This document shows positions 7,355 through 14,261 of a DNA stretch of 14,956 nt, in pieces (the stretch's first letter is position 1; every line of letters begins with the position of its first letter). Where the stretch lies: NCBI GenBank assembly GCA_015662785.1, contig DQTM01000197.1, positions 1 to 14,956 on the forward strand, given 5' to 3'. The position numbers and the translations under genes were made by a program. The notes below the pieces were generated by a model that did not search any database, was not told where the DNA came from, and saw only the letters and a program-made list of their open reading frames with translations. This stretch comes from Sulfurospirillum arcachonense (GTDB lineage Bacteria; Campylobacterota; Campylobacteria; Campylobacterales; Sulfurospirillaceae).

Positions 7355-7725
7355 TGATAAAAAAAAGTATAGGTTTAAAGATTGCTTTTACTCTTATCCC
7401 TATTTTATTGGTTAGTTTTATTATATTACAGTTTGTAATAGTCAATGAGTTTCAAAAATCTTCGCTTGAACAGAGCCGAAGAAGTTTAAATACTTTTAGT
7501 CAGTCTGTTTTTCAAACAGTAAGAGCTGCTATGAACCTTGGTGACCCAGCTATGATAAAGAAGTCACTTGATGATGCAGCAGCCATGGACGGTATAACAG
7601 AACTAAAAATACATAAATCACAGTCAGTTATAGATACATTCGGAATGAATGCTAAACCAAGCACTGAAGAACTGATAGTAAATTTATTGAAAAATCCAGA
7701 AGTAAAAAACTATTACATTAGATGA
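7354..7725 (+). CDS. Chemoreceptor N-terminal piece (helix 1 and first half of sensor)
   Basis: A 123-residue open piece: membrane helix at about 10-30, then the amphipathic stretch with FSQSVFQTVRAAMNLGDP and the start of the periplasmic sensor fold. It stops before the CxxCH motif and second helix, so alone it could not signal. Confidence 0.7.
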   Translation: MIKKSIGLKIAFTLIPILLVSFIILQFVIVNEFQKSSLEQSRRSLNTFSQSVFQTVRAAMNLGDPAMIKKSLDDAAAMDGITELKIHKSQSVIDTFGMNAKPSTEELIVNLLKNPEVKNYYIR

Positions 7726-7747
7726 TGACAAAGGGCATAGACTAAGA

Positions 7748-8947
7748 TTGCTTAGACCTCTGATTGCAACTAAAGATTGTTTGATGTGCCATGCAATGAA
7801 CAAAGAGAAAGATGTTCTTGGAGTTATGGATATGACTTACTCTTTTGAACAGATTGATAGTAGCATACAGACAAGTAGTTATAAATTTTTTGTAATTTTT
7901 ATGATTTCATTAGTACTTACAGCATTGATAGTCATGTTAGTACTCAAAAAAGTAGTAGGTGATCCTATAAGAACACTTAAAGATAGAGTTGAAGATCTTG
8001 CTGATGGTGAAGGAGATTTGACCTCAAGAGTTGTAGTTACTAGTAAAGATGAGATTGGCGAAGTTGGTGAATTTATAAATAAGTTTATAGAAAAAATACA
8101 ATCTTTGATAATCTCTTCAAAAGATTTAGGACATGGTGTAAAAACAACTGACGATAGACTAAATGTGAATGTTGAAGATATAGCAAAGAGTGCAAAAACT
8201 CAGATAAAAAGTGTAAATGAAACTTTTGCAATTATGCAAGAGGTAAAATCAAATCTTGATATTACAGAAGAGTTATCCATAAATACGGCAGAAGACAATA
8301 TGGCATCGTTTGAAATACTAGAGAACATGAGTAAATCACTTAATAGTGTAGTTGAGAAGATATTAATATCTAGCCAAAATGAACAAGAGATGGCCGGTCA
8401 AATTAACTCTGTAGTGACTCAAACAGAGCAGATAAAAGGTGTGCTTGAAATGATAAAAGATATAGCAGACCAAACAAATCTACTTGCACTAAATGCTGCT
8501 ATTGAAGCTGCTCGTGCAGGTGAGCATGGACGTGGTTTTGCTGTTGTTGCTGATGAAGTTAGAAAACTTGCAGAGCGTACACAAAAGTCATTAGCAGAAA
8601 TAGATGCAACAATCAATGTTATAGTCCAAGGTGTGACTCAACTAAGTAGTTCTATGGAAGTTAATGCAGTTGCTATGAGAGATGTTTCTAGTAGTGCTGA
8701 AGAGGTAAGAGATGAAGCAGAAAAGACAAAAGAGAAAACAGCAGAATCGATAGAGATTTCAAAAGAAGCATCAAAAAAAGTTGTTGAAATTTCTCATCTT
8801 ACAAAAAGTATGATGGAACAGATGAATCAGACTATTAATACTTCAAGTGACAATGAAAAAATAGCCAAAGAGTTAGCTCAAATTTCTGAAGAGATGACAA
8901 ATATAGCTTTAGATTTAGATAAAACTCTCTCTACTTTTAGAGTGTAG
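7748..8947 (+). CDS. Chemoreceptor C-terminal piece (haem motif, HAMP, signalling domain)
   Basis: A 399-residue open piece whose TTG at 7748 is merely the first possible start; the frame is open further upstream to about 7712. It contains CLMCH near residues 11-15, one membrane helix at about 45-67, HAMP around 68-120 and the full MCP signalling hairpin near 235-275. No C-terminal CheR/CheB-tethering pentapeptide is evident; the protein ends LSTFRV. Confidence 0.75.
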   Translation: MLRPLIATKDCLMCHAMNKEKDVLGVMDMTYSFEQIDSSIQTSSYKFFVIFMISLVLTALIVMLVLKKVVGDPIRTLKDRVEDLADGEGDLTSRVVVTSKDEIGEVGEFINKFIEKIQSLIISSKDLGHGVKTTDDRLNVNVEDIAKSAKTQIKSVNETFAIMQEVKSNLDITEELSINTAEDNMASFEILENMSKSLNSVVEKILISSQNEQEMAGQINSVVTQTEQIKGVLEMIKDIADQTNLLALNAAIEAARAGEHGRGFAVVADEVRKLAERTQKSLAEIDATINVIVQGVTQLSSSMEVNAVAMRDVSSSAEEVRDEAEKTKEKTAESIEISKEASKKVVEISHLTKSMMEQMNQTINTSSDNEKIAKELAQISEEMTNIALDLDKTLSTFRV

Positions 8948-10871
8948 AGATTAGCTCTACTTTCTCTTCAAGTTCAAGAAAACTCTCTATTAGAGGTTCA
9001 AGTTGAGCCTCTTTCTCCTCTAGTTGCTTGCTTAGTTCAGCTAATCCAATTTTTTGATAACATTCAGGATTTTGTAGGCACTTTTGAAGTTCTTCAATCT
9101 CAGTTTCAAGTTTTTCAATTTCTATAGGCAAAGTCTCATATTCTTGTTTCTCTTTATAGCTTAGTTTTATAGTTCTATTTGTAATTACTTTTGTTTTAGT
9201 CTTTTCTTCTTTAGATGTAAATGACTCAAGCTCTTTTAACTCTTTTTCAATTTCTAAGTATTCACTATATGTTTGATAACTCTCTTCAATTTTCCCATTA
9301 CCTTTAAAAATATATAGTTTTTGTGCAATTTTATCTACAAAGTATCTATCGTGACTTACAAATACAACAGCACCTTGAAAGCTCTGTATGTACTCTTCAA
9401 GTATATTTATAGTTGGAATATCGAGGTCATTGGTTGGCTCATCTAAGATAAGACAGTCTATCTCTTTTGTGAAAAGAAGGGCAAGTGCCACTCTGCTCTT
9501 TTCTCCACCACTTAAAAGCCCCACTTTTTTGTTTAGGTACTCTTTAGGGAATAAGAAGTTTTTTAGGTATCCAAAAACGTGCATATTTCGTCCACGAACA
9601 TCTACTCTATCACCACCATTTGGACAGAAAATTTGAGTAATGTTTTTGCTCTCATCTAGTGAAGTTCTTTGCTGGTCAAAGTAGCCTACTTTGAATTCAC
9701 CTTTTTTAAATGAACCGCTATCTACTTTTAACTCTTCAAGAAATATTTTAAGAAGGGTTGATTTTCCTGCACCATTTTTTCCCACAATTGCAATTCTGTC
9801 ATTTTGTAAAACACGTCCTGAAAATGATGTAATTAATTCTTTAGTACCTAATTTCTTATGAATATCATACATTTCAAAGAGCATTTTTTGCCTATTGATT
9901 GATCTGTCTTGGTTAAAATTTTTCTGCTCTCTTTCAAGTTCTAACTTCATTTGATAAATTAATGTTGGATTTTTTTTCGCATTTTCTCTTAGTTGAAAGA
10001 CTCTCTCTTTTCTTCCTTCATTTCTTTTTAGCCTTGCTTTTACTCCACGTCTTAACCATGCTTCTTCAGTTTTTAAGTGTTTAAGAAGCGTTTCATGAGT
10101 CTTTGCTAAGCTCATCATTAAAGCCTCTTTTGCCCTTAGATAGTCTTCATAGCCACCCTTAAAAGTACGAAGTTCACAATCATCTATTTCTACTGTTTTA
10201 GTTGCAATATTGTCTATGAAATATCTATCATGTGATATAAAAACAAGAGTGAATTTTTCTTTTAGTAGCATCTCTTCTAAAAATTCAACCATGTAGACAT
10301 CAAGGTGGTTTGTAGGTTCATCTAGCAGTAAGATATCTGGTTTTTTTAAGATTAGTCCCGCAAGAGTTACTCTTCTTTGTTCGCCACCACTTAGCATAGT
10401 TACTGGTCTATTTTCATACTCTTTAAGTTGAAATTGTTGTAAAACTCTTTCAATTTTATCGTCAAGATTCCAAGCGTTGTGCGTATCTAAAAAGTTTGTA
10501 AGTTGTTCTTGTTTTTTAAGAAGTTCGCTGTTCTCAAAGTCATTTTCAAGTCTTAACAGTATGTTGTCATATTCTAGCTTTGCATTTTTAAGTTCGCTCA
10601 ACTCTTCTTCTATAGCTTCTTTTACACTTATATCTTTCTCAAAAACAGGAGCTTGATTTAGCATTTCTACTTTAACATTTTTTCGTATAATACGTCTTCC
10701 ATCTTCAAAGTCCAATGTACCATTTACAATTTTCATTAGTGTAGATTTTCCACCACCATTTTTGCCAATGATACAAATTCTATCACCTTTTTCAACAAAA
10801 AAATCAATCTGTTTTAGTATTTGTTGTGACTCGTATGCTTTGCTAACTTCAAGTAAATCTAATAATGCCAA
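8937..10871 (-). CDS. uup: ABC-F family ATPase, Uup subgroup
   Basis: A 644-residue cytosolic protein with two ABC cassettes and no membrane segment. Cassette one has Walker A GKNGGGKST at 36-44, signature LSGGEQ at 160-165 and Walker B LLLDEPTNHLD at 181-191. Cassette two has GKNGAGKST at 364-372, LSGGEK near 453 and LILDEPTNDLD near 474-484. The linker contains AWLRRGVKARLKRNEGR, a Uup-type feature, and a C-terminal coiled coil (about 580-644) matches the Uup DNA/ribosome-binding tail. ABC-F proteins act on ribosomes, probing the E site; Uup also affects transposon excision and ribosome assembly in E. coli (635 residues). Start is TTG at 10871 with GGAG six bases upstream. It is convergent with the receptor gene and divergent from the GGDEF/EAL gene. 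Intact; Uup versus another ABC-F subgroup is the only doubt. Confidence 0.92.
   Translation of the reverse strand: MALLDLLEVSKAYESQQILKQIDFFVEKGDRICIIGKNGGGKSTLMKIVNGTLDFEDGRRIIRKNVKVEMLNQAPVFEKDISVKEAIEEELSELKNAKLEYDNILLRLENDFENSELLKKQEQLTNFLDTHNAWNLDDKIERVLQQFQLKEYENRPVTMLSGGEQRRVTLAGLILKKPDILLLDEPTNHLDVYMVEFLEEMLLKEKFTLVFISHDRYFIDNIATKTVEIDDCELRTFKGGYEDYLRAKEALMMSLAKTHETLLKHLKTEEAWLRRGVKARLKRNEGRKERVFQLRENAKKNPTLIYQMKLELEREQKNFNQDRSINRQKMLFEMYDIHKKLGTKELITSFSGRVLQNDRIAIVGKNGAGKSTLLKIFLEELKVDSGSFKKGEFKVGYFDQQRTSLDESKNITQIFCPNGGDRVDVRGRNMHVFGYLKNFLFPKEYLNKKVGLLSGGEKSRVALALLFTKEIDCLILDEPTNDLDIPTINILEEYIQSFQGAVVFVSHDRYFVDKIAQKLYIFKGNGKIEESYQTYSEYLEIEKELKELESFTSKEEKTKTKVITNRTIKLSYKEKQEYETLPIEIEKLETEIEELQKCLQNPECYQKIGLAELSKQLEEKEAQLEPLIESFLELEEKVELISTL
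8944..8960 (+). terminator. Weak stem-loop in the convergent overlap of receptor and uup genes
   Basis: GTAGAG (8944-8949) and CTCTAC (8955-8960) form a six-pair stem with a five-base loop, followed by TTTCTC. Another CTCTAC just upstream could compete for the same arm. It may slow polymerase from either side; the short stem and poor T tract keep this tentative. Confidence 0.3.
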
Positions 10872-10919
10872 AATATCTCCGTTATTTTTAATGTGTAATT
10901 TTAACTAAAATTAGCTAGA

Positions 10920-11549
10920 ATGCATATTATGAATAATCATGAAAATATAGAAGAATTAAAAAAAGAGTTAGAATTTGCTAGAGAAAAGCTTATGGAACAG
11001 TTCTATGTTGACTATCTTAGCTCTCTACCCAACCTATACAAGCTTCGTAGTGACCTTGAACAAGATGAAGATTTTACCCTTATAGTACTCAATATTGATA
11101 ACTTTAAAATTTTAAATGATTTTTATGGTTTTATAGTGGGAGACTTTATTCTTGAATCTGTAGCAACAAAACTTAAAACTTTTTTTAAAGAAATCCCTGT
11201 GTACCGTGTTGCTAGTGATGAATTTGCAATAGTTCTTGATAAAAAATTGAGTTTTTATGAGTTAAAAGTTTATTTGCAGGAACTTTCAACACAAATCTCT
11301 CATCTTGAATTTGTATATGCGCATACTGAAATATTTGTTGATGCAACACTCTCTAGTAGTGCAAGCAGTAACAATGAAAACATTTTTTCAAAAGTAAATA
11401 TGGCTCTAAAATATGCAAAAGAAGAGGGGTTAAAGTTTTGGATTTATGAAGATAGTATGCAAACAGGTGATGAGTACGAAAACAATATTAAATTTGCAAT
11501 AAAAATAAGAAAAGCACTTAATAGCGGAGGTTTAATTCCATATTTTTAA
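10920..11549 (+). CDS. GGDEF piece (degenerate active site)
   Basis: A 209-residue open piece with a GGDEF fold: SLPNLYKLRSDL, the strand LIVLNIDNFKILND and the altered signature ASDEF at 98-102. It extends into the first EAL strand and stops at TAA in place of the conserved Gln of PYFQP. This piece alone might still fold and bind nucleotide. Confidence 0.75.
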   Translation: MHIMNNHENIEELKKELEFAREKLMEQFYVDYLSSLPNLYKLRSDLEQDEDFTLIVLNIDNFKILNDFYGFIVGDFILESVATKLKTFFKEIPVYRVASDEFAIVLDKKLSFYELKVYLQELSTQISHLEFVYAHTEIFVDATLSSSASSNNENIFSKVNMALKYAKEEGLKFWIYEDSMQTGDEYENNIKFAIKIRKALNSGGLIPYF

Positions 11550-11639
11550 CCAATTATAGATAATGTTACAGGTAAAATAGTCAAGTATGAAGCTCTCTCA
11601 AGGCTTATTGATGAAGAGGGTGTTGTTCATCCTCCAAAC

Positions 11640-12104
11640 ATGTTTATTCCGGTATCAAAAAAGATAAAAGTATATGATAAAGTTACAAAAGAGGTTATAA
11701 GAAAAACATTTGTAGCTTTTAGTGATAATAATCTTGAATTTAGTATAAATCTTTCTTTTGAAGATATAATAAACCCTGAAATTTATAAGTTTATTATTGA
11801 TGAACTTAAAGTGTCTAAAATTGGTCCACGAGTAACATTTGAGCTTTTGGAGTCTGAAAAAGTAAAAGATTTTAAAAAAGTTATCCGTTTTTTCAATGAG
11901 ATTAAAAGATTTGGTGTGAAAGTTGCCATTGATGACTTTGGAAATGGATTTTCAAACTTTTCGTACATGACAAAGCTTAGTCCCGATTTCATAAAGATAG
12001 ACGGTAGTCTCATAACAGATTTAGATACAGATAAAAATGCACAAATAGTTGTAGAGACTATAGTAGATTTTGCAAAAAAAACTTGGTATCAAAACAGTAG
12101 CTGA
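11640..12104 (+). CDS. EAL piece
   Basis: A 154-residue open piece starting at the first in-frame ATG after the nonsense codon; the frame itself continues back to the TAA and includes the EAL motif (KYEALSR, about 11586-11606). Contains INLS, FELLES, DDFGNGFS and IKIDGS. It leaves frame at the A8 run, so the last residues (TWYQNSS) are spurious and the final catalytic Glu and QGF loop are lost. Confidence 0.7.
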   Translation: MFIPVSKKIKVYDKVTKEVIRKTFVAFSDNNLEFSINLSFEDIINPEIYKFIIDELKVSKIGPRVTFELLESEKVKDFKKVIRFFNEIKRFGVKVAIDDFGNGFSNFSYMTKLSPDFIKIDGSLITDLDTDKNAQIVVETIVDFAKKTWYQNSS

Positions 12105-12202
12105 GTATGTTCACTCTAGTACAGTATTATCAGTTGTAAAACGAATGGGTATAGATTATTCTCAAGGTTTTTACATAGATAAACCACAACCTCAGATAAA
12201 TT

Positions 12203-12211
12203 TGGTATAAT
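12203..12211 (+). promoter_or_regulatory. Extended -10 promoter candidate for the M48 protease / prmC genes
   Basis: TGGTATAAT, an extended -10 with a perfect TATAAT at 12206-12211, overlaps the end of the EAL frame. Transcription would begin about 12218, leaving a leader of about 20 bases with AGGAA at 12226-12230, seven bases before the ATG. This would free the protease and prmC from the broken gene upstream. Confidence 0.5.
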
Positions 12212-12237
12212 TCACATAAAAAATTAGGAAATTATTT

Positions 12238-13440
12238 ATGTTTGAAGTTATGTTAATTATATATACGTTATATACTATTGCAAAAATTTATATAAGTGTT
12301 ATGGAAGCGAAGTTTGTAGCTAGTAAAAAAGATGGTAAAGCAATAGTTCTTAGTGAAAAGAAATTTAAGGAAGCTGGTGAGTACAAAATTGAGACAAGTA
12401 AAATCTCTATTGTAAGTTCAATGTATGATTTATTGATGTTCTTTGCGTGGATTGGTTTTGGTTTTAAAGCACTTGATAGTGTGATTAGTTTCGATAACAG
12501 TATGCTTTATACTGTGTCTTTTATACTTGCTTTTTCAGCAGTTAATTTTGTTTTAGGATTACCTTTCGATTTGTATCAGACTTTTAATCTAGATAAGAGA
12601 TATGGTTTTTCTACTATAGATGTTAAAACTTATGTAATTGACCAGATAAAAGGAGCAGTAATGTTCTTGGTGTTTGGTTCCCTCCTTATTTTGTTACTAG
12701 CTTTCATTATTGTCAGTTTTGAGAGTTGGTGGATATATGGTTTTGGGGCAGTTTTTATTGTAATTCTTTTTATAAATATGATATACCCGACACTTATAGC
12801 CCCTATATTTAATAAGTTTTCACCACTAGATAATGAAGAGTTACAAAGTGCTATAGAGAACCTTATGAGCAAAGCAGGACTAAAAAGTAGTGGAGTTTAT
12901 AAAATAGATGCAAGCAAGAGAGATAAAAGATTAAATGCTTATTTTGGAGGACTTGGAAAGTCTAAAAGGGTAGTGTTATTTGATACTTTAGTTAAAAAAC
13001 TAGAAACAAAAGAGCTATTGGCAGTTTTAGGGCATGAACTTGGACACTTTAAGCATGGTGATATAGTCAAAAATATAGGAGCAAGTGCCGTTATGCTGTT
13101 CATTATGTTTGCTTTTTTTGGCAATATTCCTGATAGTATATTTACTGGAATGGAACTAGAAAAAAGTCCTCATATGGTTCTTATACTGTTTTTGTTACTT
13201 TCTCCAGTCTTATCATTTTTTATGATGCCACTTTTTGGACTACTTAGCCGTCATAATGAATATGCAGCAGATGAATATGGAAGTGAGTGCGAGAGTAAAG
13301 AAGCACTTGCAAGTGCATTGATAAAGCTTGCTGATGAAAATAAAAGTTTTCCTCTCTCTCATCCTTTGACTGTTACTTTTTATCATACACATCCTGCTCT
13401 TACTGAGAGACTTGAGAAGTTAGGTGTAGATGTTAGTTAA
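12238..13440 (+). CDS. M48 family membrane metalloprotease (Ste24 / CAAX-protease type)
   Basis: A 400-residue inner-membrane zinc protease. An N-terminal CAAX-protease-like region has several helices (near 1-20, 59-77, 90-108, 138-160, 164-185) and the family stretch DLYQTFNLDKRYGFS. It is followed by the M48 catalytic domain with HELGH at 266-270 (two zinc histidines and the catalytic Glu), the third ligand Glu in NEYAADEYG near 341, and two further helices between them. The C-terminal HTHPALTERLEKL is typical. Relatives act in membrane protein quality control; bacteria do not prenylate proteins, so the CAAX name describes the fold. Length matches Ste24-type proteins (about 400-420) and exceeds HtpX (about 290). 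The last 11 bases overlap prmC, suggesting translational coupling. Intact. Confidence 0.92.
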   Translation: MFEVMLIIYTLYTIAKIYISVMEAKFVASKKDGKAIVLSEKKFKEAGEYKIETSKISIVSSMYDLLMFFAWIGFGFKALDSVISFDNSMLYTVSFILAFSAVNFVLGLPFDLYQTFNLDKRYGFSTIDVKTYVIDQIKGAVMFLVFGSLLILLLAFIIVSFESWWIYGFGAVFIVILFINMIYPTLIAPIFNKFSPLDNEELQSAIENLMSKAGLKSSGVYKIDASKRDKRLNAYFGGLGKSKRVVLFDTLVKKLETKELLAVLGHELGHFKHGDIVKNIGASAVMLFIMFAFFGNIPDSIFTGMELEKSPHMVLILFLLLSPVLSFFMMPLFGLLSRHNEYAADEYGSECESKEALASALIKLADENKSFPLSHPLTVTFYHTHPALTERLEKLGVDVS

Positions 13441-14239
13441 AGAGGCTTTAGTTAAAGCCACAAGGCTTATAAAAGACATAAGTGATATACCAAATAAAGA
13501 GGCTAGGATACTTTTAGCTTCTTACTTAAAAAAAGACCAGATTTGGATCATAACTCACGATGATGAAGAAATTAAAGAAGAGGGTTATTTCGAACTCATA
13601 AAAAGACGAGTAGACAATGAGCCTATAGAGTACATTACTAATAGTGCTAGTTTTTATGGTGAGAGTTTTTATGTAGATTCAAATGTACTTATACCAAGAC
13701 CAGAAACAGAAATACTTGTGGATTTAGTAGTCTCTACATGTAAAGGTATAAAAACCCCAATCATAGTAGAGATTGGGACGGGAAGTGGCATTATTTCTAT
13801 AATGCTTGCACTACTTTTACCCAAGGCAATCATAAAAGCAGTAGATATAAGCCAAGAAGCATTACATGTAGCAAAACTAAATGCTAAGAAGCATAGAGTA
13901 AGTGATAGGATTGAGTTTATACTTAGTGATTTACTTAATTCATGTGATGAGAAAAATTTTGATGTATTAGTTTCAAATCCACCTTATATTGCAAACAATG
14001 AACCTTTGCATGTAGGATTATCTTATGAGCCTTCTTTAGCATTATATGGTGGTAAAGAAGGTGGAGAAATTTTAGAAAAAATATATAATTTAGCAAAAGC
14101 AAGAAAAGTGTCTTTTCTTGCTTGTGAGATAGGATACGATCAAAAAGAGTATATTTCTACCATAGCATCTCCTTTAAAACCAAAATTTTATAAAGATTTA
14201 GCAAATCACGATAGAGGTTTTATTATAAATTTTAAGTAA
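13430..14239 (+). CDS. prmC: Release factor glutamine methyltransferase
   Basis: A 269-residue cytosolic SAM-dependent enzyme that N5-methylates the Gln of the GGQ motif in release factors RF1/RF2, speeding termination. A helical N-terminal recognition domain (about 1-80) leads into IPRPETEILVD (89-99), motif I EIGTGSGIIS near 114-123, the acidic AVDIS after the second strand, and the NPPYI active site at 183-187 that holds the substrate glutamine. Length is close to E. coli PrmC (277). The ATG lies inside the end of the protease gene with AGG just upstream. Two TACATGTA words fall inside it, one encoding STCK at 102-105 and one LHV in EALHVAKLN. No lesion seen. Confidence 0.95.
   Translation: MLVKEALVKATRLIKDISDIPNKEARILLASYLKKDQIWIITHDDEEIKEEGYFELIKRRVDNEPIEYITNSASFYGESFYVDSNVLIPRPETEILVDLVVSTCKGIKTPIIVEIGTGSGIISIMLALLLPKAIIKAVDISQEALHVAKLNAKKHRVSDRIEFILSDLLNSCDEKNFDVLVSNPPYIANNEPLHVGLSYEPSLALYGGKEGGEILEKIYNLAKARKVSFLACEIGYDQKEYISTIASPLKPKFYKDLANHDRGFIINFK
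13735..13742. repeat. TACATGTA word, site 7
   Basis: Inside prmC; reads GTCTCTACATGTAAAGG and encodes STCK at residues 102-105. Confidence 0.85.
13863..13870. repeat. TACATGTA word, site 8
   Basis: Inside prmC, 120 bases after site 7. On the gene strand it reads TTACATGTAGC and encodes LHVA; the consensus orientation (CTACATGTAATG) is on the other strand. Confidence 0.8.
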
Positions 14240-14261
14240 GTATTTAACAAATAAGCCTATA

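Larger units (their letters stand above)
7354..8947 (+). pseudogene. Methyl-accepting chemotaxis protein with periplasmic haem-c sensor, one frameshift
   Basis: The two pieces make a receptor of about 530 residues. In order: N-terminal membrane helix (IAFTLIPILLVSFIILQFVIV), a periplasmic domain with CLMCH (CxxCH, bases 7778-7792) that can bind haem c covalently, a second helix (FFVIFMISLVLTALIVMLVL), HAMP, and a long signalling coil with the conserved hairpin tip DQTNLLALNAAIEAARAGE. Proteins of this design in Geobacter and relatives sense redox potential or small gaseous ligands and signal through CheW/CheA. The frame breaks after NPEVK near 7710. Reducing the A6 run 7704-7709 to five reads KTITLDDDKGHRLRLLRPL straight into the next piece. 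The start ATG overlaps the STAS stop (TAATG). The stop overlaps the convergent ABC-F gene by 11 bases. Family and haem motif are firm; whether the break is real is not. Confidence 0.85.
10920..12210 (+). pseudogene. Degenerate-GGDEF / EAL c-di-GMP phosphodiesterase, one nonsense codon and one frameshift
   Basis: The reconstructed protein is about 430 residues and soluble: short N-terminal coil, GGDEF domain (about 25-180), EAL domain (about 190-430). GGDEF reads RVASDEF, so cyclase activity is unlikely and the domain probably regulates. The EAL site looks complete: YEALSR, INLS, FELLES, AIDDFGNGFS with IKIDG, and beyond the shift TVAEYVHS and SQGFYIDKP, supplying the usual metal and substrate ligands. 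Lesion one: TAA at 11547-11549 where the family has Gln (IPYF-Q-PIID). Lesion two: A8 at 12074-12081; seven A's read VDFAKKLGIKTVAEY on to the TAA at 12208-12210. The start may be 10920 or the ATG at 10929; neither has a clear ribosome binding site. Domain calls are firm; the gene as written makes only the GGDEF part. Confidence 0.85.

Noticed and set aside
7136..8947. Two natural split genes (a two-protein chemoreceptor).
   Set aside because: The two pieces join at an A6 run with a one-base change into a contiguous receptor of normal length with domains in canonical order, and the second piece has no ribosome binding site.
4119..11549. Reassignment of TAA to glutamine, since two in-frame TAA codons replace conserved Gln.
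   Set aside because: TAA ends several intact genes here at the expected family length (purH, M48 protease, prmC, C-S lyase), and homopolymer frameshifts occur in the same genes, so simple point mutation is far more likely.
11783..12013. Minus-strand open frame of 76 residues.
   Set aside because: It is antisense to the EAL catalytic motifs and has no independent support.
1488..13870. TACATGTA copies as CRISPR repeats or a mobile-element signature.
   Set aside because: Spacing is irregular, copies sit inside conserved genes without disrupting them, and there are no flanking direct repeats or neighbouring cas or transposase genes.
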